This document shows positions 1 through 6,375 of a DNA stretch of 22,784 nucleotides, one piece after another (position 1 is the stretch's first letter; every line of letters begins with the position of its first letter). The translations under genes were made by a program, and so were the position numbers. The notes under the pieces are model-generated. The model worked only from the letters and a program-made list of their open reading frames with translations. It searched no databases and was not told the DNA's origin. The stretch is from positions 1-22,784 of the forward strand of contig CAZFHZ010000050.1 in NCBI GenBank assembly GCA_964519015.1, given 5' to 3'. Origin of the DNA: CAZFHZ01 sp964519015 (GTDB taxonomy: Bacteria > Blakebacterota > Blakebacteria > Blakebacterales > CAYUVJ01).

Positions 1-733
1 CCAGGGTGACCACCTCGGTGCGGCTCAGGCCCAGTTCCAGCGCCGGCCGCATCAGCCGGTCGCGCCAGAGGTCGGTGAAGGCGCCCACCATCAGCCGGAC
101 CACGTCCTCGGCCGGCATCCGGTAGTAGATGTTGTAGGTGTCGGGGAGGAGGTAGCCGTCCAGGTTGGCCGGGAGGGTCCCGCTCCCCCCCAGCAGGTCG
201 GCGATCAAGGTGGTGTCCCCCAGCAGGGTCATGAAGGCGGCCGAGTCGACCTCGGCCTGCCGGGCCAGCAGCCCCGCGACGCGGTCGGCCCGCAACCCTT
301 CCGGGATGGTGACCAGCTCATTGGACGTATTCCCGTTGATCAGCCGGGCCAGCACCTTCACCACTCCCTCGCCGCCGGGGAAGCGGTAGCGTCCCGCCTG
401 CACCGCCCGGTCCCGTCCGCTCAGCCGGGCGGCCGCCACCAGGTCGCCGGGGTGGGCGATGATGCCCCGCTCGGCCAGTCGGGCGGCGATCCCGGGCAGG
501 GGGGTGCCCGGCTCGATTACCACCGTCACCGGCCGATCACCGGCGGGCGGGACCGGGCCCCAGAAAAGGGCGGCGCTGCGGGCGCTGACCGAGGCGGCCA
601 GCGGCAGCAGCAGGAAGAGGAGCAGGCCACCCGTCTGGGAGAGACGGCGCCGGCCGAGCACCGACAGGGCCACGGCCGCCACCACGAGGGGGCCCAGGGT
701 CCAGAGGAAGGGGAGCCAAGTCAGGGGGATCAC
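1..733 (-). CDS. mltG: MltG (YceG-like) endolytic transglycosylase, 3' part outside the window
   Basis: MltG cleaves nascent peptidoglycan glycan strands in the periplasm and helps end chain growth. The visible 244 codons show the family pattern: an N-terminal membrane region, a LysM-like part with GRYRF near residue 114, IPEG near 145 and GYLLPDTYNI near 193. The window ends at VVTL, just before the family's catalytic Glu motif, so the active site cannot be checked. The start is GTG, overlapping the ruvX stop as GTGA, with AAGGAGG 10 bases upstream. Two hydrophobic stretches (about 6-26 and 37-55) are separated by GRRR, whereas the family usually has one. A later in-frame GTG at 661 would give the normal single-anchor form. 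It is the last visible gene of moaC-mogA-ruvX-mltG. Identity is secure; the exact start is less so. Confidence 0.9.
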   Translation of the reverse strand, partial: MIPLTWLPFLWTLGPLVVAAVALSVLGRRRLSQTGGLLLFLLLPLAASVSARSAALFWGPVPPAGDRPVTVVIEPGTPLPGIAARLAERGIIAHPGDLVAAARLSGRDRAVQAGRYRFPGGEGVVKVLARLINGNTSNELVTIPEGLRADRVAGLLARQAEVDSAAFMTLLGDTTLIADLLGGSGTLPANLDGYLLPDTYNIYYRMPAEDVVRLMVGAFTDLWRDRLMRPALELGLSRTEVVTL

Positions 734-1197
734 GCGGTCGGAGCCTCCTTGTCACCCGCCGCCGGGGCCGGGGACCCGCCCCGCTGCCGGTCGAGCCAGG
801 TCTGCAGCAGCAGGACGGCGGCGGCGCGGTCGTCGACTCCTTTTCGACGCGCGGCGGCGTCATCGGTGCCTGTGCTCCGACCGGTCCGGCGCACCTGGGC
901 ACTGGTCATTCGTTCATCCTGCCGGTGGATCGGCCGGCCGAACCAGCCCTGGAGTCGGCCGATGAACTCCTCTACCTTGGCGCAGGCCGCTCCCGGGGTG
1001 CCGTCCAGCCGGAGGGGCCAGCCGACCACGAAACGGACCGGGTCGCGCTCGGCCACCACGGCTTCCAGTTGTGTTTTCAGGTCGCGTCGGCCGGTCCAGA
1101 CGAGGGTGGTGAGCGGTACAGCCGGACCGCTGCTCTCGTCGGCTACGGCCACGCCGAGCCGCCGCTCCCCCCAGTCGAGCCCGAGCACGGTGCCCAT
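730..1197 (-). CDS. ruvX: RuvX/YqgF pre-16S rRNA nuclease, Holliday junction resolvase-like
   Basis: RuvX/YqgF is a small RNase H-fold nuclease. It matures the 5' end of 16S rRNA and has been linked to Holliday junction resolution. The 155-residue length is normal. All four family motifs are present: LGLDWGERRLGVAVAD near the N-terminus with the first metal-binding Asp, VVGWPLRLDG near residue 57, DERMTS near 94 with the acidic active-site residue, and DDRAAAVLLLQTWLD near 121 with the last catalytic Asp. The ATG shares one base with the mogA stop (TGATG), and no Shine-Dalgarno is obvious, so translation probably depends on mogA. Its own stop overlaps the mltG start. The ruvX-mltG order is common in bacteria. 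Confidence 0.95.
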   Translation of the reverse strand: MGTVLGLDWGERRLGVAVADESSGPAVPLTTLVWTGRRDLKTQLEAVVAERDPVRFVVGWPLRLDGTPGAACAKVEEFIGRLQGWFGRPIHRQDERMTSAQVRRTGRSTGTDDAAARRKGVDDRAAAVLLLQTWLDRQRGGSPAPAAGDKEAPTA

Positions 1198-1724
1198 CAG
1201 ACGCGCTGGAGCTGGAGGAGGAGGTGCCCAACCACCGGCACCAGCGCGGCGTGGGCGTCGTCCACCGCCGAGGGGCTCCCGGGCAGGTTGACGACCAGGG
1301 TGGCGCCGATCAGGCCGGCCAGTCCGCGGCCCAGGACCGCGGTCGGCACTTCGGGCAGGCCGGTCCGCCGCAGGGCTTCCTCGATGCCCGGGAAGCGCCG
1401 CTCCAGGAGCGGTTCGACCGCTTCGGGAGTCACGTCCCGGCGGGTCGGCCCGGTGCCGCCGCTGGTCAGGATGAGCCGCGGGGGCTCGGGCCCGGCCAGC
1501 CAGCCGCGCAGGGTGGCCCGGATGGTCTCGATGTCATCGGGCACCACGGCCCGGAAGGCGACCCGCCCGCCGACGGCGGCCGCCAGGACCTCCAGCCGGG
1601 GACCGCTGCGGTCCTCCCGCTCCCCCGAGGCGCACCGGTCGCTCACCGTCAGGCAGGCGACCGGGAAACCGGTCGCCCGCGTGGTGGGGTCGTGCCCCCC
1701 GCCAGGACGCTTCCCTTCGCTCAC
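1197..1724 (-). CDS. mogA: MogA/MoaB-type molybdopterin adenylyltransferase
   Basis: MogA-type proteins adenylylate molybdopterin before molybdenum insertion. The 175-residue protein carries CLTVSDRCASGEREDRSGP near residue 25, TSGGTGPTRRDVTPEA in the middle (the molybdopterin-binding GGTG loop) and NLPGSPSAV near the end, all diagnostic for the MogA/MoaB/CinA-like fold. The start is GTG at 1724, overlapping the moaC stop as GTGA, with GGGAGG a few bases upstream. A longer reading starting at 2210 merely runs antisense-frame through moaC and is not credible. MogA and MoaB cannot be separated with certainty by eye; RRDVT and the spacing favour MogA. Placement directly after moaC supports a molybdenum cofactor role. 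Confidence 0.92.
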   Translation of the reverse strand: MSEGKRPGGGHDPTTRATGFPVACLTVSDRCASGEREDRSGPRLEVLAAAVGGRVAFRAVVPDDIETIRATLRGWLAGPEPPRLILTSGGTGPTRRDVTPEAVEPLLERRFPGIEEALRRTGLPEVPTAVLGRGLAGLIGATLVVNLPGSPSAVDDAHAALVPVVGHLLLQLQRV

Positions 1725-2197
1725 TCCGCCCCCTCCCGCTGCCAGGCGCCGCTCCGCCCCCCGCTCTTGGACTCCAGCCGGACCGACTCGATGACGATCC
1801 CCCGCTCCAGACCCTTGAGCATGTCGTAGACGGTCAGCGCCGCGGCCGTCGCGGCGGTCAGCGCCTCCATCTCCACCCCGGTGCGGTCGACCGCCTCGGC
1901 TGCGGCCCGGATGAGGACGCGCGGCCCCCCGGTCGTCCGCTCCGCCGTCGCCTCCACGGTCACCGCGGTCAGGCGCACCGGGTGGCACAGCGGGAGCAGC
2001 TCGGGGGTGCGCGTGGCGGCCGCGATCCCGGCCAGCCGGGCGGTGGCCAGCACGTCCCCCTTGGGGACCTGTCCCTCGACCAGGGCAGCGAAGGCCGGCT
2101 CGGAGAGCCGCACCACTGCCGAGGCCTCGGCCCGGCGCGGGGTCTCCGGCTTTGCGCCCACGTCCACCATGTGCGCATCTCCGGTCATGGGCGACAT
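1721..2197 (-). CDS. moaC: MoaC, cyclic pyranopterin monophosphate synthase
   Basis: MoaC, acting after the radical SAM enzyme MoaA, forms cyclic pyranopterin monophosphate, the first stable molybdenum cofactor intermediate. The 158 residues include AHMVDVGAK, VPKGDVLATARLAGI (catalytic Lys), LLPLCHPVRLT (active-site His) and TGVEMEALTAATAAALTVYD followed by the conserved Lys and SKSGGRSG. All expected residues are intact. moaA is not in the window. Two starts are possible: ATG at 2197 and ATG at 2188. The sequence TATCAT at 2201-2196 lies seven bases before the second ATG, which would suit leaderless transcription starting at MTGDAHMVDV. It is divergent from rfbA. Confidence 0.95.
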   Translation of the reverse strand: MSPMTGDAHMVDVGAKPETPRRAEASAVVRLSEPAFAALVEGQVPKGDVLATARLAGIAAATRTPELLPLCHPVRLTAVTVEATAERTTGGPRVLIRAAAEAVDRTGVEMEALTAATAAALTVYDMLKGLERGIVIESVRLESKSGGRSGAWQREGAE

Positions 2198-2201
2198 GAT
2201 A
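2196..2201 (-). promoter_or_regulatory. Possible -10 box of a leaderless moaC promoter
   Basis: On the minus strand TATCAT matches five of six bases of the TATAAT consensus. It ends seven bases before the ATG at 2188, the spacing expected if transcription begins on the start codon itself. No good -35 box is visible 16-18 bases upstream (AGCGGC there). If real, the ATG at 2197, which overlaps the box, cannot be the translation start. Confidence 0.35.
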
Positions 2202-2264
2202 GGTCGGCACCCCGGGCGGCCGCTATCCCGCTTTCCGTCCCCTCCCCCCTTGTTGTAGGTTGGA

Positions 2265-2314
2265 TTGGCCGGTCGGCCCGCGCGCCGCTGCGGGCGACCT
2301 CCTCACCCGGCCAA
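2265..2314 (+). promoter_or_regulatory. Nested inverted repeat upstream of rfbA, reaching its ribosome binding site
   Basis: TTGGCCGG at 2265-2272 is the exact reverse complement of CCGGCCAA at 2307-2314. Inside lies a second stem, GTCG/CGAC plus CCCGC/GCGGG (2272-2281 with 2290-2298, one bulged G and an 8-base loop). The last bases of the outer right arm overlap the first two bases of the AAGGAG (2313-2318) that serves rfbA. If transcribed, the structure could limit translation of rfbA. It could also be a DNA operator between the divergent moaC and rfbA genes. Confidence 0.45.
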
Positions 2315-2329
2315 GGAGCGGAACGGACG

Positions 2330-3061
2330 ATGAAAGGTGTCGTGCTGGCCGGGGGCTTGGGCACCCGGCTCCATCCCCTGACCAAGGTCACCAACAAGCA
2401 CCTCCTCCCGGTCGCCACCAAGCCGATGGTCTACTACCCGATCGAGGCGCTGGTGGGAGCGGGTATTCGGGACATCATGATCGTCACCGGGGGGAACAAC
2501 GCCGGCGACTTCCTCCGCCTGCTCGGCAACGGGAAGGAGTTCGGCCTCTCCCACATCAACTCCACCTACCCGGAGGGGGAGGGGGGGATCGCCGAGGCGC
2601 TGGGCCTGTGCCGGACCTTCGCCGGCGAGGAGCGCATCGCGGTCGTGCTGGGGGACAACATCTTCGAGCGGAGTATCAAGCCGCAGGCCGAGGCCTACCT
2701 GGCCCAGGCGGAGGGGGCCCGGGTGCTGCTCAAGGAGGTGCCCGACCCGGAGCGGTTCGGCGTGCCCCGCCTGGAAGGGGATCGGATCGTCGAGATCGTC
2801 GAGAAGCCGAAGGTCCCGCCTTCCAACTACTGCGTCACCGGTGTCTACTTCTACGATGCCCAGGTCTGGGAGGTCATCGAGGGGCTGGCGCCCAGCGCCC
2901 GGGGGGAACTCGAGATCACCGACGTGAACAACTTCTACATCCACAAAGGGCAGCTCCGGTACGGCGTCGTGGAAGGGTGGTGGACCGATGCCGGCACCTT
3001 CGAGTCGTTGCGCCGGGCGAACGAGCTGGTGACCGAGACAGGGGCCAACAACCCGGTTTGA
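2330..3061 (+). CDS. rfbA: RfbA/RmlA-like glucose-1-phosphate thymidylyltransferase (short)
   Basis: This enzyme joins dTTP and glucose 1-phosphate to make dTDP-glucose, the entry to dTDP-sugars for surface polysaccharide. The 243-residue protein begins with the nucleotide-binding signature LAGGLGTRLHPLT and continues with KPMVYYPIE, VVLGDNIFE (metal-binding Asp), EIVEKPK, NYCVTGVYFYD and WWTDAGTFESL. It stops about 45 residues short of typical RmlA, lacking the C-terminal helical part that carries the allosteric site in the classical enzyme. Close cousins act on other sugars or nucleotides, so the substrate rests on the adjacent rfbB. The ATG follows AAGGAG by 11 bases. It is the first of three closely spaced genes, with 21 bases before the next. 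Confidence 0.88.
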   Translation: MKGVVLAGGLGTRLHPLTKVTNKHLLPVATKPMVYYPIEALVGAGIRDIMIVTGGNNAGDFLRLLGNGKEFGLSHINSTYPEGEGGIAEALGLCRTFAGEERIAVVLGDNIFERSIKPQAEAYLAQAEGARVLLKEVPDPERFGVPRLEGDRIVEIVEKPKVPPSNYCVTGVYFYDAQVWEVIEGLAPSARGELEITDVNNFYIHKGQLRYGVVEGWWTDAGTFESLRRANELVTETGANNPV

Positions 3062-3082
3062 ACGGGGAGCGGGAGGATCACG

Positions 3083-3538
3083 ATGATCGAGGGCGTGAGC
3101 ATCAAGAAGCTGAAGGTGATCCCGGACGAACGCGGCCGCCTGATGGAGATATTCCGTTCCGACGAGCCGGAGTTCGAGACGTTCGGCCAGTGCTATATGA
3201 CCACCGCCTATCCCGGGGTGACCAAGGCGTGGCATTACCACCAGGAGCAGGTGGACAACTTCACCTGCGTCTCCGGGATGATCAAACTGGCGCTCTACGA
3301 CGCCCGCGAGGACTCGCCCACCCACGGAGAGGTTATGGAGATCTTCATGGGGGAGCACAACCCGGTCCGGGTCCGGATCCCGAATTACGTCTACCACGGT
3401 TTCAAGTGTATCTCTGAAGCGGAGGCGATGATCGTCAACCTGCCCACCCGGGTCTACCGCTACGACGACCCGGACGAGCTCCGCCGGCCGGCCCACGACG
3501 GCGGCATCCCCTACGACTGGAGCCGCCAGGACGGCTGA
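3083..3538 (+). CDS. RmlC-like cupin, dTDP-4-dehydro-sugar 3,5-epimerase family
   Basis: This 151-residue single-domain cupin resembles dTDP-4-dehydrorhamnose 3,5-epimerase but is shorter than the usual 180 or so residues. AWHYHQEQVDNF occupies the place of the RGLHYQ motif and keeps the catalytic His. VSGMIKLALYDAR matches the following beta strands, YVYHGFKC corresponds to the AHGF turn, and a Tyr in VYRYDDPDE sits where the family has its proton-donor Tyr. Position between rfbA and rfbB supports a role in processing the 4-keto sugar made by RfbB. Whether it epimerises C3, C5 or both, or isomerises the sugar like related cupins, cannot be told. GGGAGG precedes the ATG. Confidence 0.8.
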   Translation: MIEGVSIKKLKVIPDERGRLMEIFRSDEPEFETFGQCYMTTAYPGVTKAWHYHQEQVDNFTCVSGMIKLALYDAREDSPTHGEVMEIFMGEHNPVRVRIPNYVYHGFKCISEAEAMIVNLPTRVYRYDDPDELRRPAHDGGIPYDWSRQDG

Positions 3539-3556
3539 GACCGGGAGCGTCTTCCG

Positions 3557-4558
3557 ATGGCACATCTGGTGGTCACCGGCGGCGCCGGATTCATCGGCGC
3601 CAACTTCGTGCAGTGGATGCGCGAGCATCACCCGGAGCAGGTGCTGGTGGTGGTGGATGCTCTCACCTACGCCGGCAACCTGGGCAACCTGGCCGAGGTG
3701 CGCGAGGCCGTCAGCTTCGTGAAGGCCGACATCGCCGACCTGGCGGCGATGCGCCCGGTGCTGGAAGGTTCGGCCGGAGTGATCAACTTCGCCGCCGAAT
3801 CGCACGTCGACCGCAGCCTGGTCAGCGCCGGCGCTTTCCTGCACAGCAACGTGGCCGGGGTGCAGGTCCTGCTCGACCTGGTCCGGGAACTGGCCGTCCC
3901 CCGCTTCCTGCAGATCTCGACCGACGAGGTGTACGGTTCGGCCCCCGAGGGGGTCCGCTTCGACGAGGAAGCCCCCTTCAAGCCCTCCAGCCCCTACGCG
4001 GCCAGCAAGGCGGCGGCCGAACTGCTCGTGCACGCGGCCGTCCACACCTGGGGAGTGCCGGTGGTGGTCACCCGCGCCTGCAACAACTACGGCCCCTACC
4101 AGTTCCCCGAGAAGCTGATCCCTTTGATGATCACCAACATCCTGGAGCGCCGTCCCCTGCCGGTCTATGGGGACGGGCTGCAGCGGCGCGAGTGGCTCCA
4201 CGTGCGCGACCACTGCGAGGCGGTCTGGGCGGTCTGGGAACGGGGGGAGCCGGGGCGCGCCTACAACATCGGCACCGGCCAGGAGGTGCCCAACCTGGAG
4301 CTGGTCCACACCCTGCTCCGGATCCTGGAGGGAAGTGAGGAGCTGATCACCTTCGTCCAGGACCGGCCCGGCCACGACCGTCGCTACGCCCTCGATACCA
4401 CCCGCACCGGTTCCGAACTGGGCTGGCAGGCGGCCGTCGGGCTGGAGGAGGGACTGCGGGAGACGGTCGACTGGTACCGGGCGCACACCGAGTGGTGGGA
4501 GACGGTCAAGAGCGGCGCCTACCGCGACTGGTACCGGCGCTGGTACGGGGAGCGCTGA
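3557..4558 (+). CDS. rfbB: RfbB, dTDP-glucose 4,6-dehydratase
   Basis: RfbB converts dTDP-glucose to dTDP-4-keto-6-deoxyglucose with bound NAD. The 333-residue extended SDR protein has GGAGFIGANF at the N-terminus, AAESHVDRS near residue 80, the catalytic triad region ISTDEVYGS (Thr-Asp-Glu), the YAASK active-site Tyr and Lys, then TRACNNYGPYQFPEKLIPL, a strong RmlB signature, and REWLHVRDHCEA. All catalytic residues are present and the length is normal. It ends the plus-strand cassette. Its stop lies seven bases from the stop of the convergent LemA-like gene, leaving no room for a separate terminator. No rfbD reductase follows, so the last step to dTDP-rhamnose must be coded elsewhere or a different sugar is made. 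Confidence 0.95.
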   Translation: MAHLVVTGGAGFIGANFVQWMREHHPEQVLVVVDALTYAGNLGNLAEVREAVSFVKADIADLAAMRPVLEGSAGVINFAAESHVDRSLVSAGAFLHSNVAGVQVLLDLVRELAVPRFLQISTDEVYGSAPEGVRFDEEAPFKPSSPYAASKAAAELLVHAAVHTWGVPVVVTRACNNYGPYQFPEKLIPLMITNILERRPLPVYGDGLQRREWLHVRDHCEAVWAVWERGEPGRAYNIGTGQEVPNLELVHTLLRILEGSEELITFVQDRPGHDRRYALDTTRTGSELGWQAAVGLEEGLRETVDWYRAHTEWWETVKSGAYRDWYRRWYGER

Positions 4559-4565
4559 GCCGGCC

Positions 4566-5219
4566 TCAGGGAGCCGGGGAGGGTGCCGGTCCCGCCGGCA
4601 ACGCCCCGGCGGTCCACGGCTCCAGCGGCCGCAGTCCGAAGAGGCGGGCCACCCACCGTCCCGGGACCCGCTGGCTCAACTCGTGGAAGCGCGCCACCGC
4701 CCGGTCGTAACGCCCCCGCTCCACCTCCAGCAGCAGCACCGTCCCCTCCAGCCGTTCGATCAGCGGGCCCGCTTCGGGGGGTCCCTCCGCGGCCGCCCGG
4801 CGCAGCAGGGGAAAGAGCTCGCCGAAGCTGCGATCGAGGGCGCGGGCGACGGACACTTCCTCGGCCGGCGTGCGGGCCCCGGCCGCGTCCGCCTGGGCGT
4901 TCTCCCACTCCCGCACCGTCCGGCGGCCGCCGACCGGTCCCAGCAGCAGCAGGCTCTCCGCCACCAGCGTCTCCCGGCGCTGCTGCTGGGCCATGACCCG
5001 TTCCCAGGCCCGCCGGGCATCCTCCTCCCGTCCGAGCAGCGAGGCGGCGGTCACCCCGGCGCCCAGCGCACCGGCGGCCACCAGGATGAGCAGGAAGATC
5101 GCCAAGCCCAGCAGGTGGTCGATCGGACGATGACGCTCCCGCTTCGGCCGGGCGAGCAGGTCGGGTCCCAGCGCCTCGACCACGTCGTCGGTGGTCAGGA
5201 TCGGCTCTTCGGCGTTCAC
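4566..5219 (-). CDS. LemA-like membrane-anchored protein (divergent)
   Basis: The 217-residue protein has a basic N-terminal cytoplasmic segment, one hydrophobic helix at about 36-60, and a helical domain resembling LemA. ARRAWERVMAQQQRRETLV recalls the LemA helix with AW and a QLQRR motif. ERGRYDRAVARFHELSQRVP followed by ARLFGLRPLEPW recalls the closing YN-AV-YN, FP, and GF-P pattern of that family. LemA function is poorly defined; the family is anchored in the inner membrane with a mostly helical domain outside. A proline and alanine tail ends the protein. The GTG start overlaps the stop of the small gene upstream (GTGA), with GGAG eight bases before it. The assignment is by pattern only, as the sequence is well diverged. 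Confidence 0.7.
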   Translation of the reverse strand: MNAEEPILTTDDVVEALGPDLLARPKRERHRPIDHLLGLAIFLLILVAAGALGAGVTAASLLGREEDARRAWERVMAQQQRRETLVAESLLLLGPVGGRRTVREWENAQADAAGARTPAEEVSVARALDRSFGELFPLLRRAAAEGPPEAGPLIERLEGTVLLLEVERGRYDRAVARFHELSQRVPGRWVARLFGLRPLEPWTAGALPAGPAPSPAP

Positions 5220-5383
5220 AGGATCTGCTCCGGATCCTCCCCGCCTTCTTCCTCCGGCTCCTCGGGGCCGAGGGCGGTGGACCGGGGACGCACCCGGGGG
5301 CGCAGCACCAGCAGGAAACCGATCACGAGCAGGCCGAGCACGATCGCGGCCAGCCAGAACAGGATGCCCGCCCCGCCCGTCAC
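5216..5383 (-). CDS. Small single-pass membrane protein with acidic tail, unknown function
   Basis: This is a 55-residue reading frame between lgt and the LemA-like gene. Residues 1-6 are short and polar. A strongly hydrophobic helix spans about 7-27 (ILFWLAAIVLGLLVIGFLLV), followed by an arginine cluster RPRVRPR and a glutamate-rich tail ending in EDPEQIL. The positive residues after the helix predict the tail in the cytoplasm. The GTG start overlaps the lgt stop (GTGA) with AAGGA six bases upstream. The stop overlaps the next start in the same way. This double coupling and the clear membrane helix argue it is a real gene. I do not recognise a family. Confidence 0.72.
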   Translation of the reverse strand: MTGGAGILFWLAAIVLGLLVIGFLLVLRPRVRPRSTALGPEEPEEEGGEDPEQIL

Positions 5384-6375
5384 GACCGATCCTTCGGAAC
5401 GGGTCGCACCGGCCAGGCCAGGCCCTGCGGGCCTCTACCGCTGGTCACCACCCAGAGCACGAAGAATCCGGCCAGCAGGGTGATCAGGCTGAGCACCTGC
5501 CCCATGGTCAGCGGTCCCAGCACGGTGCCGAGCGCATCCCCCGGCCCGGTGAACTGGAGGTCGGGCTGCCGGTAGCGCTCCACCAGGGAGCGGAAGGCGC
5601 CGTAGCCGATCAAAAAGAGGCCGCCCAAGGTACCGGGACGGAGACGCCACACCTGCCGGCGGGCCAGCCCTATCACCAGCCAGAGCAGCAGGAAGAGGAG
5701 GACCCCCTCCAGGGCCGCCTCGTAGAGCTGGGAGGGATGGCGGAAGGGGATCTGCGCCTCGATCGCCGCCCAGTCCCCCGACTGCCGGGCCGACCGGACC
5801 GCCTGGTAGACCGCGTCGGGCAGGCTGGTGTGCAGGCCGAGGGCGCGCAGGGCGACCGGGTCGCTGGGGAAGCGCATCGCCCAGGGCACGGCCTCGGTGG
5901 TCACCCGGCCGTAGAGTTCGGCGTTGATGAAGTTGGCCAGCCGGACCGCCGCGATCCCCGGGGGAGCGGCCAGCACGAGCCCGTCGGCCAGCCCGAGGAA
6001 GGGGATCTTCTGCTGGTGGAGGTACCGGGCGATCAGCAGCACCACCCCGGCCAGTCCGCCGTGGAAGGAGAGGCCCCCCTCCCACAGTTTCAGCCACTCG
6101 AGGGGATGGACCAGGCTCTCCGGGGCGTAGAAGAGCAGGAAGCCGATCCGCCCCCCCACGATGACCCCCAGGGCGGCCCAGCCGATGATCTCCCCCACCT
6201 GGTCGGTGGTCACCGGGAGCCGTCCCCGGGCGGCCAGCCGGTGCAGGATCCAATAGGCGATGGCGAACCCGACCAGGTACATCATCCCGTACCAGCGCAG
6301 GGCCAGCGGACCCGGCAGCTCCAGCAAAACGGGGTTTATGTGCGGGAAGGGGAGGGCGGCCGCCATCAGGCTCAT
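5380..6375 (-). CDS. lgt: Lgt, prolipoprotein diacylglyceryl transferase
   Basis: Lgt transfers diacylglycerol from phosphatidylglycerol to the lipobox Cys of prelipoproteins in the inner membrane. The 331-residue multi-pass protein shows LRWYGMMYLVGF in the first helices, GGRIGFLLFY, EGGLSFHGGL with the essential His near 105, RLANFINAELYGR with the essential Arg, RHPSQLYEA, and a C-terminal RSLVERYRQPD. One detail differs: the residue before RLANFIN is Val where Gly is usual. Length is slightly above the E. coli enzyme because of a longer C-terminus. The ATG overlaps the rarA stop (ATGA); a second Met at residue 4 is possible. Confidence 0.96.
   Translation of the reverse strand: MSLMAAALPFPHINPVLLELPGPLALRWYGMMYLVGFAIAYWILHRLAARGRLPVTTDQVGEIIGWAALGVIVGGRIGFLLFYAPESLVHPLEWLKLWEGGLSFHGGLAGVVLLIARYLHQQKIPFLGLADGLVLAAPPGIAAVRLANFINAELYGRVTTEAVPWAMRFPSDPVALRALGLHTSLPDAVYQAVRSARQSGDWAAIEAQIPFRHPSQLYEAALEGVLLFLLLWLVIGLARRQVWRLRPGTLGGLFLIGYGAFRSLVERYRQPDLQFTGPGDALGTVLGPLTMGQVLSLITLLAGFFVLWVVTSGRGPQGLAWPVRPVPKDRS

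Noticed and set aside
1725..2210. Long form of mogA starting at 2210
   Set aside because: The extra part is an out-of-frame reading of moaC; the GTG at 1724 has a good ribosome site and overlaps the moaC stop.
2303..4486. A 727-codon open frame on the minus strand opposite the dTDP-sugar genes
   Set aside because: It is a GC-driven antisense shadow: low-complexity Asp, His, Val and Gly-rich translation with no family motif, lying across three clear plus-strand genes.
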